Source: Chara braunii
Taxonomy: Eukaryota > Streptophyta > Charophyceae > Charales > Characeae
NCBI GenBank assembly: GCA_003427395.1
Contig: BFEA01000934.1
Location: 124,334-145,556 of the forward strand
Direction: 5' to 3'
DNA length: 21,223 nt
In this document: piece by piece, positions 1-7,125 of the stretch
Layout of the letters: every line of letters begins with the position of its first letter
How positions within the stretch are numbered: position 1 is the stretch's first letter
Notes under the pieces: generated by a model
The model's database searches: none
Told to the model about the DNA's origin: nothing
What the model saw: the letters and a program-made list of their open reading frames with translations, nothing else
Made by a program: the position numbers and the translations under genes

Positions 1-379
1 GTGTTGCGCTGATGAGCGCTGGACTCAGGGGAACTTTGAAACATTTTGTATTCATATTTCTGATAATATAAACTGTGAAACTCGGTCCTCATCTTCTCTA
101 TCTTTGTCTATTGTCAGACTACTGTTCATTGTGTGTGGGAGTACGATGCATGGCATGTACACACTTGCGTGGGATGGTCCCCAGGACCCATGCACCATCA
201 GCAGCTGAGCAGTAAATACCACTTTGGAAATGGAAAAAGGAAAAAGCAGCAAGCTGCAAAAATGCCAAAAACTGCCATAAATTGACTGAAGCTAACTCAA
301 AATGCATGTGTATTGTGTACGCATGTGTGCTTTTATGTTGTGTTCTCGCAATTTGTCAGATATTTTACTTATTTGATAG
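1..379. other. Presumed intron upstream of the first visible exon
   Basis: No convincing exon, RNA or repeat was found here. The first visible EF-hand exon begins with the third base of a codon, so a preceding exon ending in phase 2 must exist. I see no good candidate in this stretch, so it probably lies before the window. The 3' end has a usable polypyrimidine-rich acceptor ending in TTGATAG. Confidence 0.5.
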
Positions 380-410
380 GTCGGAGAAGGGGTTCATCAA
401 TTTCCAGGAG
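380..410 (+). CDS. EF-hand calcium sensor (calcineurin B/NCS-like), internal exon A
   Basis: This is the first visible exon of a multi-exon EF-hand gene. It carries one leading base plus ten codons, ending ...EKGFINFQE. That reads as the second half of an EF-hand loop, with Gly at loop position 6, Ile at 8 and Glu at 12. Position 5 is Lys, which is unusual for a calcium ligand, so this site may bind calcium poorly. The acceptor is TAG before 380 and the donor is GTAAGA after 410. It joins in phase 0 to the exon at 4444, producing the junction NFQE|FVEG, which resembles the same stretch of calcineurin B and neuronal calcium sensors. Known members of the family bind calcium and regulate a phosphatase, kinase or channel; which partner applies here cannot be told. 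The 5' part of the gene is outside the window. Confidence 0.82.
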
Positions 411-820
411 GTAAGAGTCGCAAAAGGCTAAAACATATACTGATCAGGAGTAGCAGTTTCCTTTTCTTTTCTTTTTTGTTTCATACAAAGGTTGTGCAGG
501 CTGAGGTATAAACAGGCCCTACCCTGGCGGCCAGTGCTTTCATCGCACTCCCATGACACACCCGGGGAAAGAGCGGGGGCATTCCAAGCTGGAAGACTCC
601 GAATGGTACCCAGTCGCTCAGCGACCACTCCACCCCTGTTCTAACTGTATATGTTTTACGATGTTGTGAGGAGTAGCTGTTTCTCCAAACCCCCCCCATA
701 AATCCTTGTTTTGGTTCCTCGTCCCTTGTCAATTGCCGATTTGTTTTCATTTCTCTGATACTGCAGCATGCAAATTGACATTAAAAATCAAAATTTTCAA
801 ATTTGAGGAATCAGTGAATC

Positions 821-1217
821 AGGGCATACTCACACAGCGGTGGCATGGCAGCACAATCTGCAAATTGTGCTATCCCTCTTTTGCTGAAATGCCACCCTGC
901 CGGGTCACATAGCGGCAGCGAATCACAAAAGACACGAGCGGGACTTTCTGGCAATTGCCAAAATGGTGCCGCGCATGGTCACACAGAGCAAGTCATAAAC
1001 CCTTCAACAACAAAATTCGTTACACGAAGGAGTCTCGAACTGAAAAAAGAGTTTGCTACCGGAGGTGGTAGCAAACTGCCCTTCCCCACGGCCCGCCAGG
1101 CCACTGACATTTGATACCCGGTTTGCTTCTTTTGCTACTCTCCGTGCCTCGTGTGACTGGCCCAACCATCAAATTTTAGCAATTTTGCAATAAAAGGCCC
1201 TAGTGTGAGTGGGCCCT
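821..1217. mobile_element. Possible MITE with 15-bp imperfect terminal inverted repeats
   Basis: The left end AGGGCATACTCACAC and the reverse complement of the right end, AGGGCCCACTCACAC, match at 13 of 15 positions. The interior has a perfect 11-bp stem (1050-1060 with 1067-1077) and no ORF of note. I do not see a clear target-site duplication, so this is tentative. Confidence 0.3.
1050..1077. repeat. Perfect hairpin (11-bp stem, 6-nt loop)
   Basis: AGTTTGCTACC at 1050-1060 is the exact reverse complement of 1067-1077, with loop GGAGGT between. It lies inside the possible MITE and is not followed by a T-run, so a terminator reading is not supported. Confidence 0.7.
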
Positions 1218-1579
1218 CATAGTGTCATTTTTTTGGCCTGGGATGAGAAGCACCATAGCAACCTAGTCAAATTCTTTTTCTGCAAGGTTGTCAAGTACGG
1301 GTGAGTTGAATCTTCTGCAGCAGCAGGTCCATGCTCTACTCTGCTAAGTGCAGATCACACGACTTAGCAGTGAAAAGAGGAGGTGAACTTATTTATGGTC
1401 ACATCCCATTTGCAGTGTTTTTATGCGAACTCGACGTGCTCCAGATCCAGAATTAGACTGGACTCGTTGTGATGAGTGGGCTGACAAAACCAGAAGCGGG
1501 GTCTGTGCACAAAATAGAAGGAAACATATGTAGATTTATAGGCTACCAGAGGGGTGTGGGACCACTTGCCTGGTAATAT

Positions 1580-1790
1580 ATATATATATATTTGACGATA
1601 TATATATATGAGTCGGTGAAACTCCGACGAAACAGTTTGTCACAGCCCCTCGTTTGTTGTCCTCTTCTCCCTCTCTGCCTACGGTTTACCGGGGAGTTCT
1701 ATTTGACGATATATATATATATGACGATATATATATATGATACATATATATATATATACCTTTCTTTGTGACGATATATATACCTTTCTT
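1580..1790. repeat. (TA)n-rich tract with repeated TTTGACGATATA blocks
   Basis: AT dinucleotide runs are interrupted by GACGATATATATA words at about 1590, 1702, 1722 and 1770. The same word follows the hammerhead unit at about 2140-2160, so it appears to be part of the hammerhead-bearing repeat rather than an independent microsatellite. Confidence 0.7.
1608..1639 (+). ncRNA. Truncated type III hammerhead ribozyme (3' half)
   Basis: From ATGAG onward it matches the intact ribozyme at 1936-1993: stem II GTCGG/CCGAC, then the GAAA core strand and the 3' strand of stem III (CAGTTTG). The 5' strand of stem III, all of stem I and the start of the CUGAUGA core are replaced by a TA microsatellite, so it cannot fold into an active ribozyme as it stands. 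Confidence 0.75.
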
Positions 1791-1935
1791 TGTTTCGTGG
1801 ATGTTTTGCTGGCTTGTGATGGGGTGTGAACCGACGGTCTGTAGAGTTTTCCATCTGGTGTGGGTGAGTGATAGTCTACTTTGATTTTGGTTAAGGTAGA
1901 TTGTCATTTACAGTGTAATCAGTGAGGGGATTCTG

Positions 1936-1993
1936 CAGACTGTTGAGGGTTCAGCCTCCTGATGAGTCGGTGAAACTCCGACGAAACAGTTTG
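1936..1993 (+). ncRNA. Type III hammerhead ribozyme, intact core
   Basis: All conserved parts are present in order. Stem III 5' strand CAGACTG is at 1936-1942, followed by U16.1 and H17 (TT, 1943-1944). Stem I is GAGG (1945-1948) with CCTC (1955-1958) and a six-base loop. The CUGAUGA core is at 1959-1965. Stem II is GTCGG (1966-1970) with CCGAC (1978-1982). GAAA is at 1983-1986, and the stem III 3' strand CAGTTTG (1987-1993) pairs with 1936-1942 through one G-U wobble. Stems I and II are closed by loops and stem III is open, which defines type III. Cleavage is predicted after 1944. H17 is U rather than the more common C, which may slow it. Confidence 0.88.
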
Positions 1994-2030
1994 TCACAGC
2001 CCCTCGTTTGTTGTCCTCTTCTCTCTCTCT

Positions 2031-2031
2031 N
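2031..2031. other. Single-N assembly join between identical 57-bp copies
   Basis: The 57 bases 1974-2030 and 2032-2088 are identical and separated only by one N. This is what an unmerged contig overlap looks like. The second partial hammerhead, just after the N, is therefore probably an artefact. Confidence 0.85.
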
Positions 2032-2051
2032 AACTCCGACGAAACAGTTTG
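2032..2051 (+). ncRNA. Hammerhead 3' fragment (probably an assembly duplicate)
   Basis: It carries the 3' strand of stem II, the GAAA core strand and the stem III 3' strand. It is identical to the corresponding part of the intact ribozyme and begins immediately after the single N at 2031, so it probably does not represent a separate genomic copy. Confidence 0.6.
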
Positions 2052-2190
2052 TCACAGCCCCTCGTTTGTTGTCCTCTTCTCTCTCTCTGCCTACGGTTTA
2101 CCGGGCAGTTCTGTTTGTGACGATTACCGGGCAGTTCTATTTGACGATATATATATATATTGCAGTTTTGCTTTTTACTCTAAATTTGGT

Positions 2191-2250
2191 AAAGAATTTT
2201 GATGTGACCCTGAGGCAAAAGTAGTTCAGTTTATTTGTCTGCATAACATA
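2191..2250 (+). repeat. Dispersed repeat R1, copy 1
   Basis: A segment containing TGATGTGACCCTGAGGCAAAAG followed by a diverged ...CATAACATAG end. It matches the reverse complement of 2449-2510 and the forward strand of 5052-5111. Three copies in two orientations indicate a dispersed, probably transposed, sequence. Confidence 0.55.
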
Positions 2251-2285
2251 GTTTTCTACACTTTTTTGAAGCTTTTCGCTAGGGA

Positions 2286-2416
2286 GATGTCAGGGGCACT
2301 GGGGTCCCAACGTCACGCCCGGTTTGGCGATCGGGTGACCGGCCAGGCATGACCCCCGGGAATTGGGCCTGGGCAGCCCCAGCGCCAAACCCGAAAAAAA
2401 AAAAAAAAAAAAAAAA
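2286..2416 (+). mobile_element. GC-rich hairpin element ending in poly(A)
   Basis: A GC-rich segment contains GGTTTGGCG (2321-2329) and its exact inverse CGCCAAACC (2383-2391), followed directly by a run of A (2394-2416). The flanks AGGGGCACT (about 2291) and AGGGGAACACT (about 2415) resemble a short duplication. The pattern suggests a retroposed structured transcript, but no parent RNA was recognised. Confidence 0.35.
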
Positions 2417-2448
2417 GGGGAACACTCCAAAAAAATCTGAAAAAATAT

Positions 2449-2510
2449 ATATGTTGTGTAGAATTGCAATACAAACAACTTTTGGCTGAGGGTCACATCA
2501 GAATTCCTCA
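2449..2510 (-). repeat. Dispersed repeat R1, copy 2 (inverted)
   Basis: The reverse complement carries TGTGACCCTCAGCCAAAAG, TTGTTTGTATTGCAATTC and ACACAACATA, matching copy 1 (2191-2250) and copy 3 (5052-5111). With copy 1 it forms an inverted pair around the poly(A)-ended GC-rich element. Confidence 0.6.
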
Positions 2511-2687
2511 CGGAACTGAATATTAAAAAAACAATAACCAAATCACACCAAGGCGCCCCCCTTTAAAACCCTTTAGCCCTACTCCCCTTCCCCCGCCCTT
2601 GGCACCTAACTCTCAAAAAAAGAAAAGAGCCCGGATTTGGGCTCCTCTCGGAGAGCGCGGAAAAAACCCACCGCCAAATTTGTTTTC

Positions 2688-2755
2688 CCCACCCCCGGGT
2701 ATCTCGGGTGTCAGACCACCCCCGGGTATCTCGGGTGTCAGACCACCCCCGGCGT
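2688..2755. repeat. 27-bp tandem repeat, about 2.3 units
   Basis: The unit CACCCCCGGGTATCTCGGGT plus GTCAGAC occurs twice, followed by a third partial unit. It sits in a GC-rich block (about 2590-2900) with no recognisable gene. Confidence 0.8.
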
Positions 2756-3054
2756 CACGCCCGGGTGACCGGCCGGTCACGAAAATCTTCTTAAGGTTTT
2801 TCGGGGGGGGGTGGTGGGGGGGGTTCCGTTGGGACCTTCCCTGGTCCTTGCACGGCCAGGCCGCTCGGGAAAACAGGGTGACCCGCGCGGCCGGCCCGGC
2901 TGGTAGCCTAGGTAGATGAGTATTTATCATGTGTATACATTCGGCAACTCGTATGCCAAGTCGAACTCCAAATCCAGCAGGACCCGGAGAAGCAGCAAGA
3001 GCTGGTATATCAAAGTTCAGGAGAATTTGGTTGGCCCACGGAAAGACAGCTGAC

Positions 3055-3153
3055 ATTCATGGATTACGAATCAGATGGCAAGACTGTAATAATTCGTTGC
3101 TGAGATTCATGGATTATGAATCAGATGGCAAGACTGGCATAATTCGGTTGCTG
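3055..3153. repeat. 50-bp tandem duplication
   Basis: Two adjacent copies each contain TTCATGGATTA, GAATCAGATGGCAAGACTG and a shared ATAATTCG...TTGCTG end, differing at a few bases. The ORF over this region is not recognisable as a protein. Confidence 0.8.
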
Positions 3154-3402
3154 CCCAGGAGACAAGGAATTCACACCGGGACGAACAGCAACACTTCAGA
3201 GCTCCATGAGATGTTCCAGGGGTTATATGTCAGTTCTAATCTCAGTTTTCCTTGCATTATCGCTTTACTGACAGATTCCGACAGAGGGATCAGAGAGGGA
3301 ACTCAGCAGGGAAAGGCGAGCTGACAGTCGATCCTCCAACTCAGTCGAGTAATCAATGCTGATCAGGGACCCTTTGGCCACACGGAAGGGGGCGTGTGGG
3401 GG

Positions 3403-3459
3403 TTCACAGTGTATTTCTGCATTTCTGACCCGTTCACAGTGTATTTCTGCATTTCTGAC
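3403..3459. repeat. 30-bp tandem duplication
   Basis: TTCACAGTGTATTTCTGCAT plus TTCTGAC occurs at 3403 and again at 3433 with no visible change inside the unit, suggesting a recent slippage or duplication event. Confidence 0.85.
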
Positions 3460-3946
3460 TTGCTGGTGGAGTAGGAACCGGACTGATGCTCCGCAGAATG
3501 GATATGGAGCCAGGACCATAAGGACGTGTTGTACTGAAAAAAAAAAGGGCATTTGAAAACTCATACGGTTCTGTCTGCATCACAGCTACGTAATATGTAA
3601 GTTGAACCATAGTGGCCGTGGACGAAGGGATGTACCCTGCGACCTCAAGAAGCACAAAAGGAGGTGCACGGTTTCCAACTTTCCACCTTATTTTACATCC
3701 TCGGATGTGCTTGCCTCTTTTTCTTTGTTTTGAGCCTCTTTTAGAAGTCCTTACTGTTTGTGTAACTTTGTTATGTGTGTCTAGGATTCGAACTACTGGT
3801 GTGATTTTTGTCGATTTTCAGATTTTATGCATGTGACACTTAGCCAGTACATCTCTGCCCAGTTGGTGACTCAGACTGCCGGGATAGTTTGCGTGATCGA
3901 GGGGCTGAGCAAAGGTTGCGAGTCTTGCCGACTCTTGCGACTTCTG

Positions 3947-4049
3947 TTTTTTTTTTTTTTTTTTTTTTTAAAGAGCTCCAATCTATTGGTGGGGAGCAGC
4001 ACCTGCTGGAAACCGGGTCCAGCATCCCCCGGGTCTAGCATCCCTTATA
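3947..4049 (-). mobile_element. Dispersed poly(A)-ended repeat R2, copy 1
   Basis: Read on the minus strand, GGGATGCTGGACCCGGTTTC, CAGCAGGTGCTGCTCCCCAC, AATAGATTGGAGCTC and a poly(A) tail follow one another. The same order occurs on the plus strand at 17690-17775 and, without the tail, on the minus strand at 13731-13784. A 3' poly(A) and variable orientation fit a SINE-like retroposon. I cannot see a pol III promoter head attached to it. Confidence 0.6.
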
Positions 4050-4443
4050 ACATACAAAGTGTTCTGCCTGCTGCTAGAGATTGCGACCTCGATGAAGCTC
4101 GTTCCACGTAAACCACCCGTTCACACGAACAAAGTTGACGAAGCTGTCTTCCGAGACTCGCAAGTCTCCAGTACTTCGGATTCATAGTGGCCTTACCACG
4201 GAAACCGGTATGACCCCGATTCAGCCCCGTGCTGACTGGCGTTTTTTTAATGAGAGCAATACCAACTATCATTTCTCATTCTTTGTGCTGTTGGGTTGAG
4301 CTTTGTCTCATGATGAGCAATGCCATGAAGGGGGGTGCTAATAATCGGTACTTTTTCTTCTGTTATGTACCCCATGTTTTATATCTTCGTGAAGTGCTAT
4401 ATTTTAATTTTTAACCCTCATCTGTGTTCAATTGTAATGGCAG

Positions 4444-4554
4444 TTTGTTGAAGGCTTGGCATTTATTTCAAAGCATTCTGCGTTCTCAAAGACAGTTGAT
4501 GCTGCGTTCAGAGCGTATGACATAGACGGGGATGGCTTTCTGGGAAGGACCGAG
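4444..4554 (+). CDS. EF-hand calcium sensor (calcineurin B/NCS-like), internal exon B
   Basis: Exactly 37 codons between a CAG acceptor and a GTGAGG donor, phase 0 at both ends. It encodes the exiting helix of the preceding EF hand (FVEGLAFISKHSAFS), the entering helix (TVDAAFRAY) and a fully canonical loop DIDGDGFLGRTE. That loop has Asp at positions 1, 3 and 5, Gly 6, Leu 8 and Glu 12, so calcium binding is expected. The exon stops precisely at loop position 12, the same place where exon A stops. The EFVEGLA...AFRAYDIDGDG spacing matches the calcineurin B/NCS/CBL superfamily. Helix composition and open phase leave little doubt this is real coding sequence. Confidence 0.92.
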
Positions 4555-4832
4555 GTGAGGATTTCTCTGGCCCGGCGGCCCACCTTTTTCTCTAGGACTT
4601 TCCTTGGTCTCTTTTTTGTTTCCTTTTTATCCCCCACATCTATTACAGCTCTTCCGGTCAGGTGTGCGTTGCAACCCATCCCGACTGGACTCTGCCCATC
4701 TGTGAGATGGGTCATCCGATAAGCAGCGCATTCTCCGGGTTCTATCAACGGTGTCCCGGAAAACGCGACTGAAAAGGAGTCGGCCTGTCCATGGGCCTCA
4801 CCGTACTACTCACTAAATGTGCAACATGAGAG

Positions 4833-4941
4833 CCCCACAGAATCGCATACCAGGCACGAATGTTTGGATCTGTGCCTGGTATGTGATTCTGTGTGGTGCA
4901 TGCTTGATTTGGATCTGTGCCTGGTATGTGATTATGTGGGG
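4833..4941. repeat. Inverted plus direct repeat around GTGCCTGGTATGTGATT
   Basis: CAGAATCGCATACCAGGCAC (4838-4857) is nearly the reverse complement of 4872-4891. The right arm, starting at TTTGGATCTG, is repeated directly at 4908-4933. The outer ends CCCCACA and TGTGGGG also pair, so the block can fold into a long hairpin with either right arm. Confidence 0.75.
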
Positions 4942-5051
4942 CAGGCTGGAGTTGTACGCTTCGGCGGCAGACAGGTGAGTGGACACTTGGCGCTCCCCTC
5001 TATGTTTATTTCTATTTTTTCTTATAGATTGAAAAAACCTATATAATATCT

Positions 5052-5111
5052 GTGCAAGTGTGCCGCTTCCCTCAGCCAAAAGTTGTTCGGCCTGGAATTC
5101 CAAACAACATA
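5052..5111 (+). repeat. Dispersed repeat R1, copy 3
   Basis: Shares CCCTCAGCCAAAAGTTGTT and a diverged AATTC...ACAACATA end with the copies at 2191-2250 and 2449-2510. Its boundaries are uncertain. Confidence 0.5.
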
Positions 5112-5344
5112 CTATTTCTTTTTTCATTTTGTGCTGGAGCTGCCCGGGACCTTGTCCAGAATCTTGCCCGGGCCTGGCCCGGCTGGGCCACCTGGGTAGC
5201 TGGAGGCAGCCTGGGCGGCACTGGAGGTAGCCCAGCTGTGGAGTAGATAAGGCCCTAGGTTCTAGCTCCACTGATTCTGGGGAGCATCAGTGTGGTTCCC
5301 GTTATGCTGCCCAGTTAGATGCACATTGATACCGACTCCTCGCT

Positions 5345-5510
5345 TGCCCTCATTTCTGTTGGGGAAACCTCCAACCAGGGTTACCGTGCGGCCGTGCCGA
5401 GCATTCGGAGGCCCCCGGGCCGACCCCCGAACGTTTGGCCGTTCGGGAAGGGGTTCGGGGCCTGTCCCCGAAGGGGTTCGAGTCCCGCCAAACCGCATTT
5501 CAGGGCCATT
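5345..5510. other. GC-rich segment rich in CCGAAC/GTTCGG words
   Basis: Overlapping short palindromic words (CCGAACG, CGTTCGGG, GGGGTTCGGGG, CCCCGAAGGGG) stand out against an AT-rich surrounding. A similar composition recurs at 6268-6365 next to a poly(A) run. No gene or known RNA was recognised. Confidence 0.4.
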
Positions 5511-5604
5511 TTTTATTTTGTAGATAGGCCACATCCTGACGCACCCACGTCCCAAATAAAAATCGTAGAAGATAGGGGGGTGAAAAAAAATGGAACGCCC
5601 CCTT

Positions 5605-5735
5605 GATTTTGTCCTTTTTTTTTTTTTTTTTCATGTATATTTATTGATTGATTGATTAATTGGTTGCACACACACACACACGCGCGCGCGCTTGTTCACA
5701 CCTTTTTTTTTTTTTCAACTTTTTATCGTTATTTT

Positions 5736-5771
<36 letters not shown>

Positions 5772-5935
5772 GTGGGGGGGTGTCGCCCTCCTCCCACACA
5801 CACACATGCACACATGGGAGCGCAAACGCACTTTTTTTTCCAACTTTTTAAAGTTTTTGATTGGGGGGCAGGGGGTGACCCCCCCACCCCGGTGCACACG
5901 CACACACACACACACATAACACACACTCACATAAC
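5605..5935. repeat. Cluster of simple repeats: poly(T), (CA)n/(CG)n, (TGAT)n, (CA)n
   Basis: Contains poly(T) at about 5607-5630 and 5703-5715, (CA)n(CG)n at 5667-5690, (TTGA)n at about 5738-5770 and (CA)n at about 5796-5815 and 5896-5932. There is no coding potential beyond simple-repeat frames. Confidence 0.85.
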
Positions 5936-5983
5936 TCTGGGTGATGTGGTGAGTCCTTATCGATCAGTCGAATGCATCCTGGG

Positions 5984-6040
5984 CAGACTGTCGGGGTTCA
6001 ACCTCCTGATGAGTCGGTGAAAGTCCGACGAAATAGTCTG
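5984..6040 (+). ncRNA. Type III hammerhead ribozyme, second intact copy
   Basis: Stem III is CAGACTG (5984-5990) with TAGTCTG (6034-6040), closed by a G-U next to the core. U16.1-C17 are at 5991-5992, giving the preferred GUC cleavage triplet. Stem I is GGGG (5993-5996) with CCTC (6002-6005). CUGAUGA is at 6006-6012, stem II is GTCGG (6013-6017) with CCGAC (6025-6029), and GAAA is at 6030-6033. Cleavage is predicted after 5992. The 28 bases upstream resemble those upstream of the 1936 copy, while the sequence downstream differs. It therefore looks like an independently inserted or diverged family member rather than part of the first cluster. Confidence 0.9.
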
Positions 6041-6159
6041 GTACATGCTTTTTTTGACTGCGTAGCGAATATGACAACACACTCAAATGGCGGGAGGGGT
6101 TCCTGCCGTTTGGCAGGCAGACTGCCTCCCTGCCCAGCTTTTTTTTGTTATAATTAATC

Positions 6160-6267
6160 TGTAGTGTGAAGAACCCCCCTTCCGATATATTAAAAATAAA
6201 ACAAAAAAAAGAAAAAAAGGTGTGAAGAACACCCCCTCTGGCAATATATTAAAAAAAAAAAAAAAAA
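6160..6267 (+). repeat. Two tandem poly(A)-ended units
   Basis: GTGTGAAGAAC followed by a C-rich stretch, ATATATTAAAAA and an A-rich tail occurs twice (about 6161-6220 and 6221-6267). It looks like a tandem duplication of a short A-tailed sequence. Confidence 0.6.
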
Positions 6268-6520
6268 GTTCGCATTCGGGGAACTTCGGGCTGAACACCG
6301 GGCCTGGGGGTCCCGAATTTTTTAGCGTTTGGGTTCTCAGGCGTTCGGCCCATACCGAACGCCGGCTACCCTGCCTCCAACAGCATTGTTTTGCAAATGC
6401 ATCCATCCCATGCTTCCCCCCACCATGGTAAGTTGGTGGAAACCAGGAGAGAGCCAACACAGAAAAGGTCGAAAAGAACGGTTTTAGTGTGCCTTAAGGT
6501 CTCTTCCTGTTCCCTCCTGC

Positions 6521-6631
6521 CTACCGTCTTCACCCGAATTGAACACCCAGTCATTATCACTGCATCTGGACTGAAAGTGGCCCCAAATATAGCTATAATG
6601 ACGGGGTGTTCTATTCAGGTGAAGACTATAG
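6521..6631 (+). mobile_element. 111-bp palindromic MITE-like element P1, copy 1
   Basis: Nearly its whole length is inverted repeat: the left arm starts CTACCGTCTTCACCCGAAT and the right arm ends ATTCAGGTGAAGACTATAG. The central part contains GCATCTGGACTGAAAG. The copy at 17036-17146 is also 111 bp with the centre in the opposite orientation. The flanks CTCCTGC and CTCTTGC are a possible 7-bp target duplication with one mismatch. It has no coding capacity. I cannot assign it to a transposon superfamily from the ends alone. Confidence 0.75.
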
Positions 6632-7125
6632 CTCTTGCTGTGTGCTGCTCTCTTCATTTGTTTGGCAAATTCTCGCTTTTTAATAGTCTATATCGACTCT
6701 TTATTGATAGGTGTGTGGATAATACTGTATATGACTACGAGTATGACCTGTGTGATGCGTTAGCAGACCGGTCTGTCCTCAATACCTATCAAAAACAAAT
6801 AACAGAGGAGAGAGCAAATGAATACAAGTTTGTCTGTCTTTCCGTTCTTGCTTGTCTGCTATTTCTCAATACTGATTTTGTGAATGTGCGCTAGCTTTTT
6901 GACATCCGGTTCGGAGACAGCTGCAAGCCAGATGGATTGAAATCCATCGACTATGACATAACTCTGGGTGCCCAGGAGTTAGCGTGTTAGTATGGAGGAT
7001 AGGACCTCGCATTCTTTTACGTGATTCATGGCATTTGGTAAGGGGGAGAGGAGGATAAGGTTTGCGAAGAATGTAACCGGCGTGCTCTTGTCATTGGTTG
7101 TTCTTTGGCTCTGATAATCTTACAG

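Larger units (their letters stand above)
1608..2162 (+). mobile_element. Hammerhead-bearing repeat, retrozyme-like
   Basis: Two copies of a unit lie in direct orientation. Each has hammerhead sequence followed by CACAGCCCCTCG, a CT-rich stretch, GCCTACGGTTTACCGGG, AGTTCTATTTGACG and a TA run. The equivalent position CTCCGACGAAACAG recurs at about 1622 and 1977, a spacing of about 355 bp. Type III (stem III open) hammerheads in repeats of this size are typical of plant retrozymes, which are non-autonomous LTR retrotransposons whose transcripts are processed to small circular RNAs. I see no primer-binding site, polypurine tract or defined LTR ends. The assignment is therefore an inference from the ribozyme type and the spacing. 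Confidence 0.45.
411..4443 (+). other. Intron 1 of the EF-hand gene (4033 bp)
   Basis: Bounded by GTAAGA and a CAG acceptor, in phase 0. It contains the hammerhead ribozyme cluster (1608-2162), a poly(A)-tailed GC-rich hairpin (2286-2416), several 27-50 bp tandem duplications and a poly(A)-ended dispersed repeat (3947-4049, antisense). I see no further exon. The stretch 1218-1560 and the DNA from 3470 to 3940 show nothing I recognise. Confidence 0.75.
4555..7125 (+). other. Intron 2 of the EF-hand gene (2571 bp)
   Basis: Bounded by GTGAGG and a strong CTTACAG acceptor, with CTGATAAT just upstream as a plausible branch site. It contains an inverted/direct repeat block, R1 copy 3, GC-rich runs, simple repeats, an intact hammerhead ribozyme and a palindromic MITE. 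I saw nothing definite in 6640-7120. The long plus-strand frame there (to 6894) has no recognisable protein content. Confidence 0.75.

Noticed and set aside
2613-3056. 147-residue minus-strand frame over the GC-rich block
   Set aside because: The Gly/Pro-rich composition comes from the 27-bp GC-rich tandem repeat, and no start context or domain was seen.
6391-6894. A 167-residue plus-strand open frame in intron 2, continuing after its stop as another short open stretch to about 6990
   Set aside because: The first part runs through the palindromic element P1, no domain is recognisable, and residues after the stop look like chance translation.
5929-6971. The 15-base word ACATAACTCTGGGTG shared by 5929-5943 and 6957-6971
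   Set aside because: The match does not extend on either side, so it is too short to call a repeat family.
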